Assembly: GCA_942492735.1 (NCBI GenBank)
Contig: OW818648.1
Span: forward strand, 62,001-126,000
Direction of reading: 5' to 3'
Length of the DNA stretch: 64,000 nucleotides
DNA from: Sporobacter sp942492735
GTDB taxonomy: Bacteria > Bacillota > Clostridia > Oscillospirales > Oscillospiraceae
The notes under the pieces are model-generated. The model was not told the DNA's origin. It ran no database searches and was given only the letters and a program-made list of their open reading frames with translations. A program made the position numbers and the translations under genes. How positions within the stretch are numbered: position 1 is the stretch's first letter; the number at the start of each line of letters is the position of its first letter. Of the stretch, positions 1 through 8,444 are shown in pieces.

Positions 1-1222
1 CTGCTTCTGTCACAGCCGACGGCAGTGCTTCTGCCAGACCATACAGCATTTTTTTGAGCGGCGGTTCCGGAATCATGTAAATATACGGCTTGAGCAGCTC
101 CTTATTGAAGCGGCCGAGCGCTACCGTAAAGAACTGCAGCGTTGTAGCCGTCATAAAGACTGCCGATATTCCCGCCTTTTTCATAACGAGCGCCATCACA
201 ATCGTTATGACGGCAAACGTCAGACTCATCGGTTCAAGAATCAGCACACGTGAGCGCCTGTTCTCCAGCTTGTGCTTATAGTATATAGAACTTGCTCCGA
301 AGCCTTTTGTGATTCCAGTTTTTCCGACCTTCACATTTCTGGGCGACGTATCGCCGACGCGACCCTCCTTGCGGGCTGTAATGGCGGATTGCGCGATCTC
401 CGAGCTTTTCAGCACATCCTCATAATAATCCTGCTTACCGTATGTTATGAGGCAGACGAGCAGTACAAAGAACGCCGCGCAGAGCATCAGCCCGAAGACG
501 ACTTCACCGGGATTCCCCATCAGCAGGCCCGACGCGGTTCTGCCGGTCCATCCGGACACGGGGAACAGCTTCACCACCGCGCTGTTCAACGCTTCAACAG
601 CTTTTTGAAGGAGATGCGCTCCATCACTGAGGCACGCCAAGGCGATATACAGCAGGAATGCGCCGATCACTGCGTAATATATAACCTTGACAATGTTTTT
701 CCTTTTATCGTCCGCGCTCGTGAAGGAATAGATAACCATAGCGGCAATCTGCGCGAAAAAAACAGTCAGTGCATAACCGAGCAATATAACAAGCAAATCG
801 CCGTACGTGATATCGTAAAAACTGTGCAGCCACGAATACTGGAACAGGAGGAACACGCCCAAGAGCAGCGATGTTCCGAGCTGCTGAAAAAGCCCGTAAA
901 ACAAGACCTTCTGCGACCGAAACGGCCCGGTAAAGATCATGTTCACATCCGCCATTGAAAACATGCTGGCGCCGTTTGAGAAGCCCTTATTGGCCAACAG
1001 CACGAACATGAGGGAATAAAACACCGTGATGATCGCCGACAGCTCACCTAAATCCCTGACCTCGCGGTCGGGATTCCGGTCGCCGCTTGAGCCGCCGATC
1101 AGCGTAACGCCGATCAAGGCCAAGATGATTACAAAATAGATTATTTTCCCCGGGCTTTTGAAAAAGCTTTTAACCTGATTCTTCAGCTTGGTAAGCAGCA
1201 AATACGTCAGCGGACTCCTCAT
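1..1222 (-). CDS. ABC exporter membrane protein (partial, runs off window start)
   Basis: An open frame of about 407 codons reads from an ATG at 1222 to the window edge without a stop. It starts MRSPLTYLLLTKLKNQ and holds several hydrophobic stretches (near residues 30-45, 70-85, 125-160, 170-200, 240-260), as expected for a polytopic permease. The start overlaps the stop of the ATPase gene by one base (TGATG), so the two are translationally coupled and most likely form one ABC transporter. The N-terminal layout resembles the putative ABC exporter family found beside such ATPases in Clostridia. The substrate cannot be told. The C-terminus lies outside the window. Confidence 0.75.
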   Translation of the reverse strand, partial: MRSPLTYLLLTKLKNQVKSFFKSPGKIIYFVIILALIGVTLIGGSSGDRNPDREVRDLGELSAIITVFYSLMFVLLANKGFSNGASMFSMADVNMIFTGPFRSQKVLFYGLFQQLGTSLLLGVFLLFQYSWLHSFYDITYGDLLVILLGYALTVFFAQIAAMVIYSFTSADDKRKNIVKVIYYAVIGAFLLYIALACLSDGAHLLQKAVEALNSAVVKLFPVSGWTGRTASGLLMGNPGEVVFGLMLCAAFFVLLVCLITYGKQDYYEDVLKSSEIAQSAITARKEGRVGDTSPRNVKVGKTGITKGFGASSIYYKHKLENRRSRVLILEPMSLTFAVITIVMALVMKKAGISAVFMTATTLQFFTVALGRFNKELLKPYIYMIPEPPLKKMLYGLAEALPSAVTEA

Positions 1223-1941
1223 CAGGCCTGCACCTCTGGGCTCGCCGCTTTCCCCTCGGTGATGAGGAAGAACAGCTCTTCTAAGCTCTCTGAATTGGTA
1301 TCATCCGGGGTGTTGCGCTTCGTCGCGGCAAAGCTGCCGTTCACCATGATATGCGTGACGTCCCAATAATCCTCAACACTGTCAATCATGTGTGTACTGA
1401 TGAGGAGTGCCGCGCCCTGCGCCTTCATCTCGCGGAACATCAGCTTCAGTTCCTTGATGGCATGCGGATCGAGCCCTACCATCGGCTCGTCAAATATCAT
1501 GACCTTCGGTTTGTGCACAAGTGCGCAGCAGATCGACAGCTTCTGCAGCATGCCCTTCGAGAGCTCCTTTCCCAGCTTGTCTTTTTTGTCCCAAAGCTCG
1601 AACCGCTCCAATAGCTGCTGTCCAAAGCCGTCATCTTCCATCCTATAAGCCCGTCGAATGAACTCCAAATGCTCGCTGACCGTCAAAAGATCATATATCG
1701 CCGGCATTTCCGGTATGTAGCCGAGGCAGCGTTTCGCCTCGAGCGTTTTATTGGAATACCCGTCAATCTCGATGCTGCCCGAATAGCGGAGCAGCCCGGC
1801 AATGCTCTTAATGATGGTGGACTTACCCGCGCCGTTTGGCCCGAGTAAAATAGCAATTTGTCCGCTCCCGACAGAAAAACTGATATCATTATTCGCGATT
1901 GTCTTTCCGTATTTTTTAGTCACGTGTTCGATTTTAAGCAT
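1222..1941 (-). CDS. ABC transporter ATP-binding protein
   Basis: A 239-residue ATPase subunit. Walker A is GPNGAGKS near residue 34, the signature reads LSKGMLQK in place of LSGGQ-type, Walker B is VMIFDEP, and the switch His sits in LISTHMID. It begins MLKIEHVTKKYGKT after a GGGAGG site. The degenerate signature and length fit the ABC-2 / exporter ATPases (CcmA-like) rather than importers. It is followed at once by the membrane subunit, overlapping by one base. Substrate unknown; antibiotic, peptide or lipid export are all possible. Confidence 0.85.
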   Translation of the reverse strand: MLKIEHVTKKYGKTIANNDISFSVGSGQIAILLGPNGAGKSTIIKSIAGLLRYSGSIEIDGYSNKTLEAKRCLGYIPEMPAIYDLLTVSEHLEFIRRAYRMEDDGFGQQLLERFELWDKKDKLGKELSKGMLQKLSICCALVHKPKVMIFDEPMVGLDPHAIKELKLMFREMKAQGAALLISTHMIDSVEDYWDVTHIMVNGSFAATKRNTPDDTNSESLEELFFLITEGKAASPEVQA

Positions 1942-2081
1942 TGAGTCCTCCCGGTTGCCAAATAATATACAGATATGCGGTATTTTACCATATCACCGAC
2001 ACAAAAGCCATATAAAAGTAGCGCGCGGAAAACCGCATGCTGCTTCAATCCTCTCGGGCAATCACATCACCCATACCTCAG

Positions 2082-2537
2082 CTAATATACAACCTTTTCC
2101 AAATAAACAAACTTAAAATCAGCAGAACCCGCTGTCTCCTTATACCGCACATATCCCATCTTTTCATAGAGCCTGATGTTTTTAATGCTCCGGCTGCCTG
2201 CAAACAGCTCATAGCTGGGACGGGGACAGGCTTTTTCAATCTCAAGCAGCAAACCCGAACCGATACCTTTCCCCTGATATTCAGGGTGAACCATTAATTT
2301 CCCTACGTAGCAAGTTTTTTCATCAGCGGCGCACCGCACTGAACCAATGATGATTCCGTCATCGTCGACAGCTTTTAATAAAATACCATGCAGAAACTCC
2401 TGTTCAACATCCTCAAGAGTTTGTGTCAGGGGCTGGATTGTATAATCGTTATACCGTTCTGCCTCGCTCTGATAAGCCAGATGCTGAAGTATCAATATCT
2501 GCTTTAAATCCTTTGTCTCTGCTCTCCGAAACACCAC
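2082..2537 (-). CDS. GNAT family N-acetyltransferase
   Basis: A 151-residue single-domain GNAT protein. The acetyl-CoA pyrophosphate loop is visible as HPEYQGKGIGSGLL (Q/R-x-x-G-x-G/A type) near residue 88, followed by the C-terminal strand pattern SRSIKNIRLYEKMGY typical of the fold. GTG start (2537) behind a GAGGAG site; a second GTG follows directly. It lies 19 bases after trpS and may be read through from the trp operon, but nothing in it ties it to tryptophan. Substrate unknown. Confidence 0.75.
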   Translation of the reverse strand: MVFRRAETKDLKQILILQHLAYQSEAERYNDYTIQPLTQTLEDVEQEFLHGILLKAVDDDGIIIGSVRCAADEKTCYVGKLMVHPEYQGKGIGSGLLLEIEKACPRPSYELFAGSRSIKNIRLYEKMGYVRYKETAGSADFKFVYLEKVVY

Positions 2538-2556
2538 AACACTCCTCCTATCTTAC

Positions 2557-3546
2557 TTATAAATTCAGCGACATCGCTTCTTTAACCTTCAACACGGTTT
2601 CATTGCCGATGCGGGCGGCTTTCCGGCTGCCTTCAATAATGATCTCTCTGATTGTGTTTTTATCACGCTCATAATACAGGCGTTTTTCCCGTACAGGTGA
2701 TAGCAGAGAATTCAAACGCCCGATTAACATCTGCTTGCAATCGCGGCAGCCGATCGTTCCGTCGTGGCAGTTTTTGCAGATGTCCTCATGTTGGTTTTCA
2801 TTGAACGCCATTTGATAGGAGTATATCGTACAAACCTCAGGATGACCGGGATCGTTCTTATGAATGCGCGCGGTATCGGTTTTAGCCGAGCTGATTTTCC
2901 TCGTTAGTTCCTCTGCGTCATCGGATAGAAATATCGCATTTCCTGAACTCTTGCTCATTTTTTGTTTGCCGTCGAGTCCTTTGAGTCTGGGGATATGACT
3001 TAACAATTCCTTTGGTTCCTTCATATCGGCATGATACAGCTCATTGAAACGCCGGACGATTTTCTTTGTCAATTCCATATGCGGTAGCTGATCGTCGCCG
3101 ACTGGCACGAGGTCGGCTTCGCAGAAGACAATATCTGCCGTCTGACTGACAGGATAACCGAGGAATCCGTATGTTAAGTCCTCGTAGCCATAATTCTGAG
3201 CTTCACTTTTGATTGTCGGATTATGGCGCAGCATATTGACAGAAATGAGCATAGAAAAAAACACGGTGAGTTCGGCGATGGCGGGTACCAGAGATTGCTG
3301 CACAAACGTGACTTTTTCGGGATCCAGTCCGACCGACAAGTTGTCAATGGCAACCTCATAAATGCTGTCCCTAATAAGCTGCGGGTTTTGAAAATGTGTT
3401 GTCAGTGCCTGCACATCCGCCAAAAGAATGAATGTTTCATACTCATCCTGCAGACTGACCCGGTTTTGCAGGCTACCAGCATAGTGGCCCAAATGCAGTT
3501 TTCCCGTCGTTCTGTCGCCCGTTAGTATTCTCTTCCTCTGCTTCAT
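2557..3546 (-). CDS. trpS: Tryptophan--tRNA ligase, with Fe-S type cysteine motif
   Basis: A class I aminoacyl-tRNA synthetase of 329 residues, usual length for TrpRS, that charges tRNA-Trp. The HIGH-like signature is TTGKLHLGHYAG (residues 13-24) and the KMSKS loop is at 196-200. Residues 239, 257, 260, 267 and 270 are cysteines; C260-x6-C267-x2-C270 with C239 upstream resembles the [4Fe-4S] motif described in Thermotoga maritima TrpRS (C-x22-C-x6-C-x2-C; here the first spacing is 20). It lies 48 bases after the DAHP synthase gene on the same strand, so it probably belongs to the T-box-controlled tryptophan unit. No separate T-box is visible directly before it. Confidence 0.9.
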   Translation of the reverse strand: MKQRKRILTGDRTTGKLHLGHYAGSLQNRVSLQDEYETFILLADVQALTTHFQNPQLIRDSIYEVAIDNLSVGLDPEKVTFVQQSLVPAIAELTVFFSMLISVNMLRHNPTIKSEAQNYGYEDLTYGFLGYPVSQTADIVFCEADLVPVGDDQLPHMELTKKIVRRFNELYHADMKEPKELLSHIPRLKGLDGKQKMSKSSGNAIFLSDDAEELTRKISSAKTDTARIHKNDPGHPEVCTIYSYQMAFNENQHEDICKNCHDGTIGCRDCKQMLIGRLNSLLSPVREKRLYYERDKNTIREIIIEGSRKAARIGNETVLKVKEAMSLNL

Positions 3547-3594
3547 AACATTCCTTTCATATCATTAATATCAGCGCAGAACCCTTACCCTACG

Positions 3595-4614
3595 CTAACC
3601 TCCCGTCAGCTTCCCTTCAAACACGGTTCTTCTGAGGATATCGGCGCAGAGCGCTTCAAATTGTTTGAGGTCTAAAGACTGCGCGCCGTCGCAGAGGGCT
3701 TTGGCGGGGTCGTTGTGCGTTTCGATCATGAGACCGTCCGCGCCGACGGCGACGGCGGCTCTGGAGAGCGCGGGGACGAGGCTGCGGATGCCGGCGGCGT
3801 GGCTCGGGTCGACGATGACGGGCAGGTGCGATTTCTGCTTGAGGAGTGGAATGGCGGAGAGGTCGAGGGTGTTGCGCGTCATCGTTTCAAAGGTGCGGAT
3901 ACCGCGCTCGCAGAGGATGACGTTCGGGTTACCCTCGGAGACGATATACTCGGCGCTCATGAGGAATTCCTCAATCGTGCTGGAAAAGCCTCTTTTTAGG
4001 ACGATCGGCTTCTTGCACCGTCCGACTTCCTTTAAGAGATCGTAATTCTGCATATTGCGGGTACCGATCTGGATAACGTCAACATCGTCAAAAAGCGGCA
4101 GCTGTGTCTGGTTCATAACCTCGGTGACAATCGGCAGCCCCGTTGCCTTTTTCGCCGCAAGCAGGAATTTCAATCCATCCTCCTGCAGCCCCTGAAATGA
4201 GTACGGCGACGAGCGCGGCTTAAACGCCCCGCCTCGCAGCAGTGTCGCCCCGCTCGCCTTGACGGATTTTGCGACCTCAATGATCTGCTCCTCGCTCTCA
4301 ACGGAGCACGGACCGGAGATGACCTGAAAAAATCCCTCGCCAATCGTCACGTCTCCGACCTTAATAAGCGTATCACCCGGGTGAACAGCTCTGTTAACAG
4401 CCTTATACGGCTCCGTCACACGCCGCCCGTACTCAACGATGTCGTTCGTCTGGACGACAAGATCGACGTCGATTTTAGCCGTATTGCCGATGAGGCAGAC
4501 GACCGTATGCTCCGTGCCGGTGCTTAAAAAGCTCGAACATCCGGCATCTTCAATCTTCCTGATGAACGCCGCAATTTTTTCATCGGTTACATTCGGCTTT
4601 AAGACAAAAACCAT
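3595..4614 (-). CDS. aroF: 3-deoxy-7-phosphoheptulonate (DAHP) synthase
   Basis: A 339-residue protein that condenses phosphoenolpyruvate and erythrose 4-phosphate in the first step of aromatic amino acid synthesis. The N-terminal ~70 residues (MVFVLKPNVTDEKIAAFI onward) form the small regulatory ferredoxin-like domain of the class I-beta enzymes; the barrel follows with GPCSVES, LRGGAFKPRSSPYSFQG and VIVDPSHAAG, all family signatures. It sits between trpA and trpS on the same strand. The 236-base gap before it holds a palindromic repeat and no obvious promoter, so co-transcription with trp is likely but not proven. Symbol is by class; aroG or aroA(G) are used elsewhere. Confidence 0.9.
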   Translation of the reverse strand: MVFVLKPNVTDEKIAAFIRKIEDAGCSSFLSTGTEHTVVCLIGNTAKIDVDLVVQTNDIVEYGRRVTEPYKAVNRAVHPGDTLIKVGDVTIGEGFFQVISGPCSVESEEQIIEVAKSVKASGATLLRGGAFKPRSSPYSFQGLQEDGLKFLLAAKKATGLPIVTEVMNQTQLPLFDDVDVIQIGTRNMQNYDLLKEVGRCKKPIVLKRGFSSTIEEFLMSAEYIVSEGNPNVILCERGIRTFETMTRNTLDLSAIPLLKQKSHLPVIVDPSHAAGIRSLVPALSRAAVAVGADGLMIETHNDPAKALCDGAQSLDLKQFEALCADILRRTVFEGKLTGG

Positions 4615-4648
4615 TTTTCAGGCCTCCTTGTATTTATTATGGCGCACT

Positions 4649-4829
4649 CGGATACCGTCCGAGACTGCTGAAAACCCCAGTTTGTCATCCTGAACGCAGT
4701 GAAGGATCTCTAGGTAAATTAGGTTGTTGCGCTGGCATTAGTTTATCTGGAGATTCATCGCAGGCTCAGAATGACAAACTGGTGGTATTTCATAGCAATG
4801 ACAGGTCTCCGATTTTTCAGCAGTATCCG
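4649..4829. repeat. Nested palindromic repeat between trpA and aroF
   Basis: Two nested inverted repeats. The inner pair runs 4677-4782 with arms CCAGTTTGTCATCCTGA and its near-complement ending ATGACAAACTGG; the outer pair has CTGCTGAAAA at 4665-4674 and TTTTCAGCAG at 4814-4823, both next to a GGATAC-type end. The inner arm with GTCATCCTGA...GAAGGATCTC is a motif seen scattered in many bacterial genomes. No reading frame of note. MITE-like or REP-like; it would be transcribed as a long hairpin inside the trp operon. Confidence 0.8.
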
Positions 4830-4850
4830 CCTCGGCGTCCCCTACGATCA

Positions 4851-5624
4851 CTAACCCGAAATCGCAGTTTTCATCAGACGCACATACTCCCGCACAGGCT
4901 CGACGGATGCTTCACCGTACTGTTCGACGATTTTGACAATTGCGCTGCCGACGATGACACCATCGGCGTACTGCGCGATTTCTTGCGCCTGCTCCGGCGT
5001 GGAGATGCCGAAGCCGACGGCGCAGGGGATGTTTTGTACTGATTTGACAAGCGCAATCATTTCATCTAGGTCGGTAACGATTTCATTCCGGACGCCGGTG
5101 ACGCCGAGAGACGACACGACATAGACAAACCCTTCGGCCTCCTTGGCGATGACGGCGATGCGGTCGTTCGATGATGGCGCGATGAGCGAAATGAGCGCGA
5201 CGTCGTATTTATCGCAATAGGGCTTGATCTCGCCCTTTTCCTCGAACGGCAGGTCCGGGACGATTATGGCGTCAATTCCGGTTTCATGGCAGCTTTTGAG
5301 AAATCGATCCGGGCCGTAAACGAAGATCGGGTTGATGTACGTCATAAAGGCCAGCGGCACGTTTGTCTTATTCCGTATGTTTTTGACTGTTTCAAAAATC
5401 CTGTCAGTCGTCGCGCCGGAAGTGAGCGCGCGCTCGTCCGCCCGCTGGATGACGACGCCTTCTGCTACGGGATCGGAAAACGGGATGCCGAGCTCAATGA
5501 GATCAGCGCCTGCCTCGGCCATCGCCAGCACCAGCTGCTCTGTTGTATCCAGATTCGGGTCACCTGCCGTGACAAACGGGATAAAGGCTTTGCCGTTTTT
5601 AAATATATCACTGATTCTACTCAT
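4851..5624 (-). CDS. trpA: Tryptophan synthase alpha chain
   Basis: A 257-residue TIM-barrel subunit that cleaves indole-3-glycerol phosphate to indole and glyceraldehyde 3-phosphate, passing indole to TrpB. The catalytic pair is visible in DLIELGIPFSDP: Glu44 and Asp51, matching Glu49 and Asp60 of the Salmonella enzyme. The phosphate-binding end is GFGISTPEQ and GSAIVK. Its ATG overlaps the end of trpB by eight bases, so the two subunits are coupled. Length is normal. Confidence 0.95.
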   Translation of the reverse strand: MSRISDIFKNGKAFIPFVTAGDPNLDTTEQLVLAMAEAGADLIELGIPFSDPVAEGVVIQRADERALTSGATTDRIFETVKNIRNKTNVPLAFMTYINPIFVYGPDRFLKSCHETGIDAIIVPDLPFEEKGEIKPYCDKYDVALISLIAPSSNDRIAVIAKEAEGFVYVVSSLGVTGVRNEIVTDLDEMIALVKSVQNIPCAVGFGISTPEQAQEIAQYADGVIVGSAIVKIVEQYGEASVEPVREYVRLMKTAISG

Positions 5625-6798
5625 GGAGATTCACCCCCTTGTACCGCGCAATGGACGCAACGTCTTTATCGCCGCGCCCGGAGAGATTGATGACGATGAT
5701 CTGGTCCTTCCGCATTGTCGGCGCAAGCTTCTTGGCATATGCGACGGCGTGCGCGCTCTCAATGGCCGGGATGATGCCCTCGAGCCGTGACAGGTATTCA
5801 AAGGCTTCAACTGCCTCATCATCCGTCACCGAAACGTACTGCGCCCGCCCAAGGTCGTGCAGATTGGCATGCTCCGGCCCGATGCCGGGGTAGTCAAGAC
5901 CTGCCGAAATGGAATAGACCGGCGCAATCTGCCCGAATTCATCCTGGCAAAAATAGCTTTTCATACCGTGGAAAATGCCGCATGTACCCGTCGCGATTGT
6001 CGCCGCCGTTTTTGGCGTATCGGCACCGAGCCCGGCGGCCTCGCAGCCAATGAGCTTTACCGACGCCTCGCCGATAAAATCATGAAACAGCCCGATGGCA
6101 TTGCTGCCGCCGCCGACACAGGCGAGCAGCGCGTCAGGCAGCTTTCCTTCCTTTTCCAGCAACTGCGCCCGGACTTCCTTGCCGATAATGCTCTGGAAAT
6201 CGCGCACGATCGTCGGGAAGGGATGCGGACCCATGACGGATCCGAGGACATAATGCGTGTCACTGATGCGAGAGGTCCATTCGCGCAGCGTCTCATTAAC
6301 GGCATCCTTGAGCGTCATCGTCCCACTCGTCACAGGATGGACCGTCGCGCCCAATAGCTCCATGCGATAGACGTTGAGCGCCTGCCGCTCCGTATCCTCT
6401 TTGCCCATGAAAATTTCGCAGGATAAATCCATGAGTGCCGCAGCCGTCGCCGTGGCCACGCCGTGCTGGCCTGCACCCGTCTCGGCGATGACACGCGTTT
6501 TGCCCATCTTCTTCGCGAGCAGCACCTGCCCCAGCACATTGTTGATTTTGTGTGAGCCCGTATGATTGAGGTCCTCACGCTTTAAATAGATTTTCGCTCC
6601 GCCGAGGTCCCGTGTCATTCGCTCAGCGTAATAAAGAAGCGACGGTCTGCCCGCGTAATTTTTAAGCAGGTCATCCAGCTCGATATTAAACGCCGTATCG
6701 TTTATATAAAACGCATACGCTTTTTCAAGCTCGATGAGGGCATTCATCAATGTCTCCGGCACATATTGTCCGCCATGGACGCCAAATCGTCCTTTCAC
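5617..6798 (-). CDS. trpB: Tryptophan synthase beta chain
   Basis: A 393-residue PLP enzyme that joins indole and serine to give tryptophan. HTGSHKINN carries the PLP Schiff-base lysine (Lys84), ETGAGQHGVA holds the catalytic glutamate that matches Salmonella Glu109, and CVGGGSNA binds the PLP phosphate. It is the TrpB1 type that pairs with TrpA, in keeping with its overlap with trpA. The start is an ATG behind an AGGAGG site. The 73-base gap to trpF holds a short palindrome. Confidence 0.95.
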   Translation of the reverse strand: MKGRFGVHGGQYVPETLMNALIELEKAYAFYINDTAFNIELDDLLKNYAGRPSLLYYAERMTRDLGGAKIYLKREDLNHTGSHKINNVLGQVLLAKKMGKTRVIAETGAGQHGVATATAAALMDLSCEIFMGKEDTERQALNVYRMELLGATVHPVTSGTMTLKDAVNETLREWTSRISDTHYVLGSVMGPHPFPTIVRDFQSIIGKEVRAQLLEKEGKLPDALLACVGGGSNAIGLFHDFIGEASVKLIGCEAAGLGADTPKTAATIATGTCGIFHGMKSYFCQDEFGQIAPVYSISAGLDYPGIGPEHANLHDLGRAQYVSVTDDEAVEAFEYLSRLEGIIPAIESAHAVAYAKKLAPTMRKDQIIVINLSGRGDKDVASIARYKGVNLHE

Positions 6799-6845
6799 TT
6801 AGCATTCCTCCTATGGTGATTCATTCTATACTTTTATGTCGTTAT

Positions 6846-6874
6846 CCTGTAGGGAATGGGTTTACCCATTCCTA
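6846..6874. repeat. Short palindrome after trpF (GTAGGG family)
   Basis: A perfect 20-base palindrome, GGAATGGG then its complement, at 6853-6872, directly preceded by CCTGTA. It abuts the trpF stop codon. A second copy of the same element is at 7524-7549. Likely a REP-like intergenic element that becomes a hairpin in the trp mRNA. Confidence 0.7.
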
Positions 6875-7483
6875 TCCCGTACTCCGTATGATACCAATGA
6901 TTTCCCGTATTTTCGCCGCGTCCTTGTTTCCATCCGTCTCAACGCCGCTGCTGATATCGAGGCAATATGGGTTGAGTAGTGCGGCTTTTTTAATGTTTCC
7001 GGCGTTCAGTCCGCCGGCGAGAAAGAACGGCTTCTGCAGCGCGGGTATTAGCGTATAATCAAACGATGTTCCCGTTCCGCCATAAGCGTTCTTCTGATAA
7101 GCGTCCAACAGAAGGTAGTCGCACGGCAGCAATTCTGCCTTCAGCACAATCTCCGGACTCTGCACGCGGACGGCCTTAATGATGGGCTGGGAGACGTTCC
7201 GCTTCAGCTCTTCGATATATCCGGCGTCCTCGTCCCCATGGAGCTGCACGAGGTCGATAATGCCGTTTTGGCAGAGCGATAGGATGTCTTCCGACGGGGC
7301 GTTGACAAACACTCCGACCGCTTTGATGCTGCTATTCAAGCATTTCTTCATATTGAACGCCTGTTCAACGCATACTTTTCGCCTGCTTTCGGCAAAGACG
7401 AACCCAATGTAGTCCGGCAACACCTCATTGACGATATCGATATCCTGCAGCCGCGTCAGGCCGCAGAGCTTTATTTTTATCAT
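6872..7483 (-). CDS. trpF: Phosphoribosylanthranilate isomerase
   Basis: A 203-residue beta-alpha barrel that isomerises N-(5-phosphoribosyl)anthranilate to the 1-deoxyribulose form. MIKIKLCGLTR gives the start and the catalytic cysteine (Cys7); the catalytic aspartate lies in LLLDAYQKNAYGGTG; the phosphate site is FFLAGGLNAGNI and LDISSGVET. I place the start at the ATG at 7483 because it is preceded by GGTGAGG at a fair distance and because the family begins with this strand; a longer frame upstream runs through repeat sequence and is not homologous. It is separated from trpC by 178 bases of repeats. Confidence 0.92.
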   Translation of the reverse strand: MIKIKLCGLTRLQDIDIVNEVLPDYIGFVFAESRRKVCVEQAFNMKKCLNSSIKAVGVFVNAPSEDILSLCQNGIIDLVQLHGDEDAGYIEELKRNVSQPIIKAVRVQSPEIVLKAELLPCDYLLLDAYQKNAYGGTGTSFDYTLIPALQKPFFLAGGLNAGNIKKAALLNPYCLDISSGVETDGNKDAAKIREIIGIIRSTG

Positions 7484-7523
7484 AATTTTATACCTCACCG
7501 TTCCATACAAAGTGTGCTTTGAC

Positions 7524-7596
7524 CTGTAGGGAATGGATTTATCCATTCCTCTCCCGCGTGTGCGGTGCGGTGGAACGGTCAAGACCGTTCCCTACG
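7524..7596. repeat. Two palindromes between trpC and trpF (GTAGGG family)
   Basis: Two 20-base palindromes lie in tandem: GGAATGGA with its complement at 7530-7549 and GGAACGGTCA with its complement at 7572-7591. The first is preceded by CTGTAG and the second is followed by CTACG, so the pair is itself flanked by inverted GTAGGG/CCCTAC ends. Related to the copy at 6846 and, more distantly, to elements at 23886 and 59129. No reading frame of note in the rest of the 178-base gap. Confidence 0.7.
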
Positions 7597-7661
7597 TTCC
7601 TGCCTCCCTTTTGTAATGGAGCTAACGAGGTGGTGGCGCGCAACGCCGGGGTTGTTCCGTC

Positions 7662-8444
7662 TTATTCCCCGCCTTTAAGCTCCTGCAGCGCCGCTTTCTT
7701 ATCCTCGCTCCTCATGAGCGTTTCGCCGATCAAAACCGCATCAACGCCCGCTTTCCTGAGCACGTCAATATCTGCTGCCGTTTTGATCCCGCTCTCAGCT
7801 ACAAAAAGAACGTTTTTTGGCACGAGTGGTCTGAGCTTTACACAATTATCAAGACTGACCTCAAACGTTTTCAAATCCCGGTTGTTGACGCCGATAATGC
7901 GCGCTCCGGCTAATATCGCCGACTGGATCTCCGTTTCGTCGTGCGCTTCGACGAGCGCCGAGAGACCCAGGCTGTCACAGACTTTGATATAACGGCTTAT
8001 TGTTTCCGCGTCCAGCAATGCGCAGATGAGTAGGATGGCATCAGCCCCGATGATTTTTGATTCATGGAGCTGGTATTCATCGACGATAAAATCCTTGCGT
8101 AAAAGCGGTACGCTGACGCATGCTCTGATCTGTGTTAAATATTTGACGCTGCCCAAAAAATATTCTGGCTCGGTTAAAACGGATATGGCGTCGGCTCCCG
8201 CACGCTCATAATCTCGTGCGATGTCCAGATATTGAAAATCCTCGGTGATGATACCTTTAGACGGGGACGCTCTCTTGATCTCGCAGATAAACGCAAGCGC
8301 CGACTTTTGGAGAGCTGCTTCAAACGGGAATTCACCGGCAGGCAGCCGCAGGGCCCGGTTCCGCATTTCCTCGGGGGTTATGGCGATTTTCTGATCCTCC
8401 ACACGCTTTCTGACGGAGGCGGCGATCGTATCTAGTATCATCAT
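7662..8444 (-). CDS. trpC: Indole-3-glycerol phosphate synthase
   Basis: A 260-residue beta-alpha barrel that closes the indole ring. FICEIKRASPSKG carries the conserved catalytic lysines, VLTEPEYFLGS and LLRKDFIVDEYQ follow, and IIGVNNRDLKTFEV and VAESGIKT are family signatures. The start ATG overlaps the trpD stop by four bases (ATGA), with an AGGAGG site inside the end of trpD, so the two are coupled. Not fused to trpF, unlike in enteric bacteria. Confidence 0.95.
   Translation of the reverse strand: MMILDTIAASVRKRVEDQKIAITPEEMRNRALRLPAGEFPFEAALQKSALAFICEIKRASPSKGIITEDFQYLDIARDYERAGADAISVLTEPEYFLGSVKYLTQIRACVSVPLLRKDFIVDEYQLHESKIIGADAILLICALLDAETISRYIKVCDSLGLSALVEAHDETEIQSAILAGARIIGVNNRDLKTFEVSLDNCVKLRPLVPKNVLFVAESGIKTAADIDVLRKAGVDAVLIGETLMRSEDKKAALQELKGGE

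Noticed and set aside
272..958. Plus-strand 228-codon frame over the ABC permease
   Set aside because: The minus strand is open over the whole stretch, has membrane segments and is coupled to the ATPase. The plus frame reads as a low-complexity shadow.
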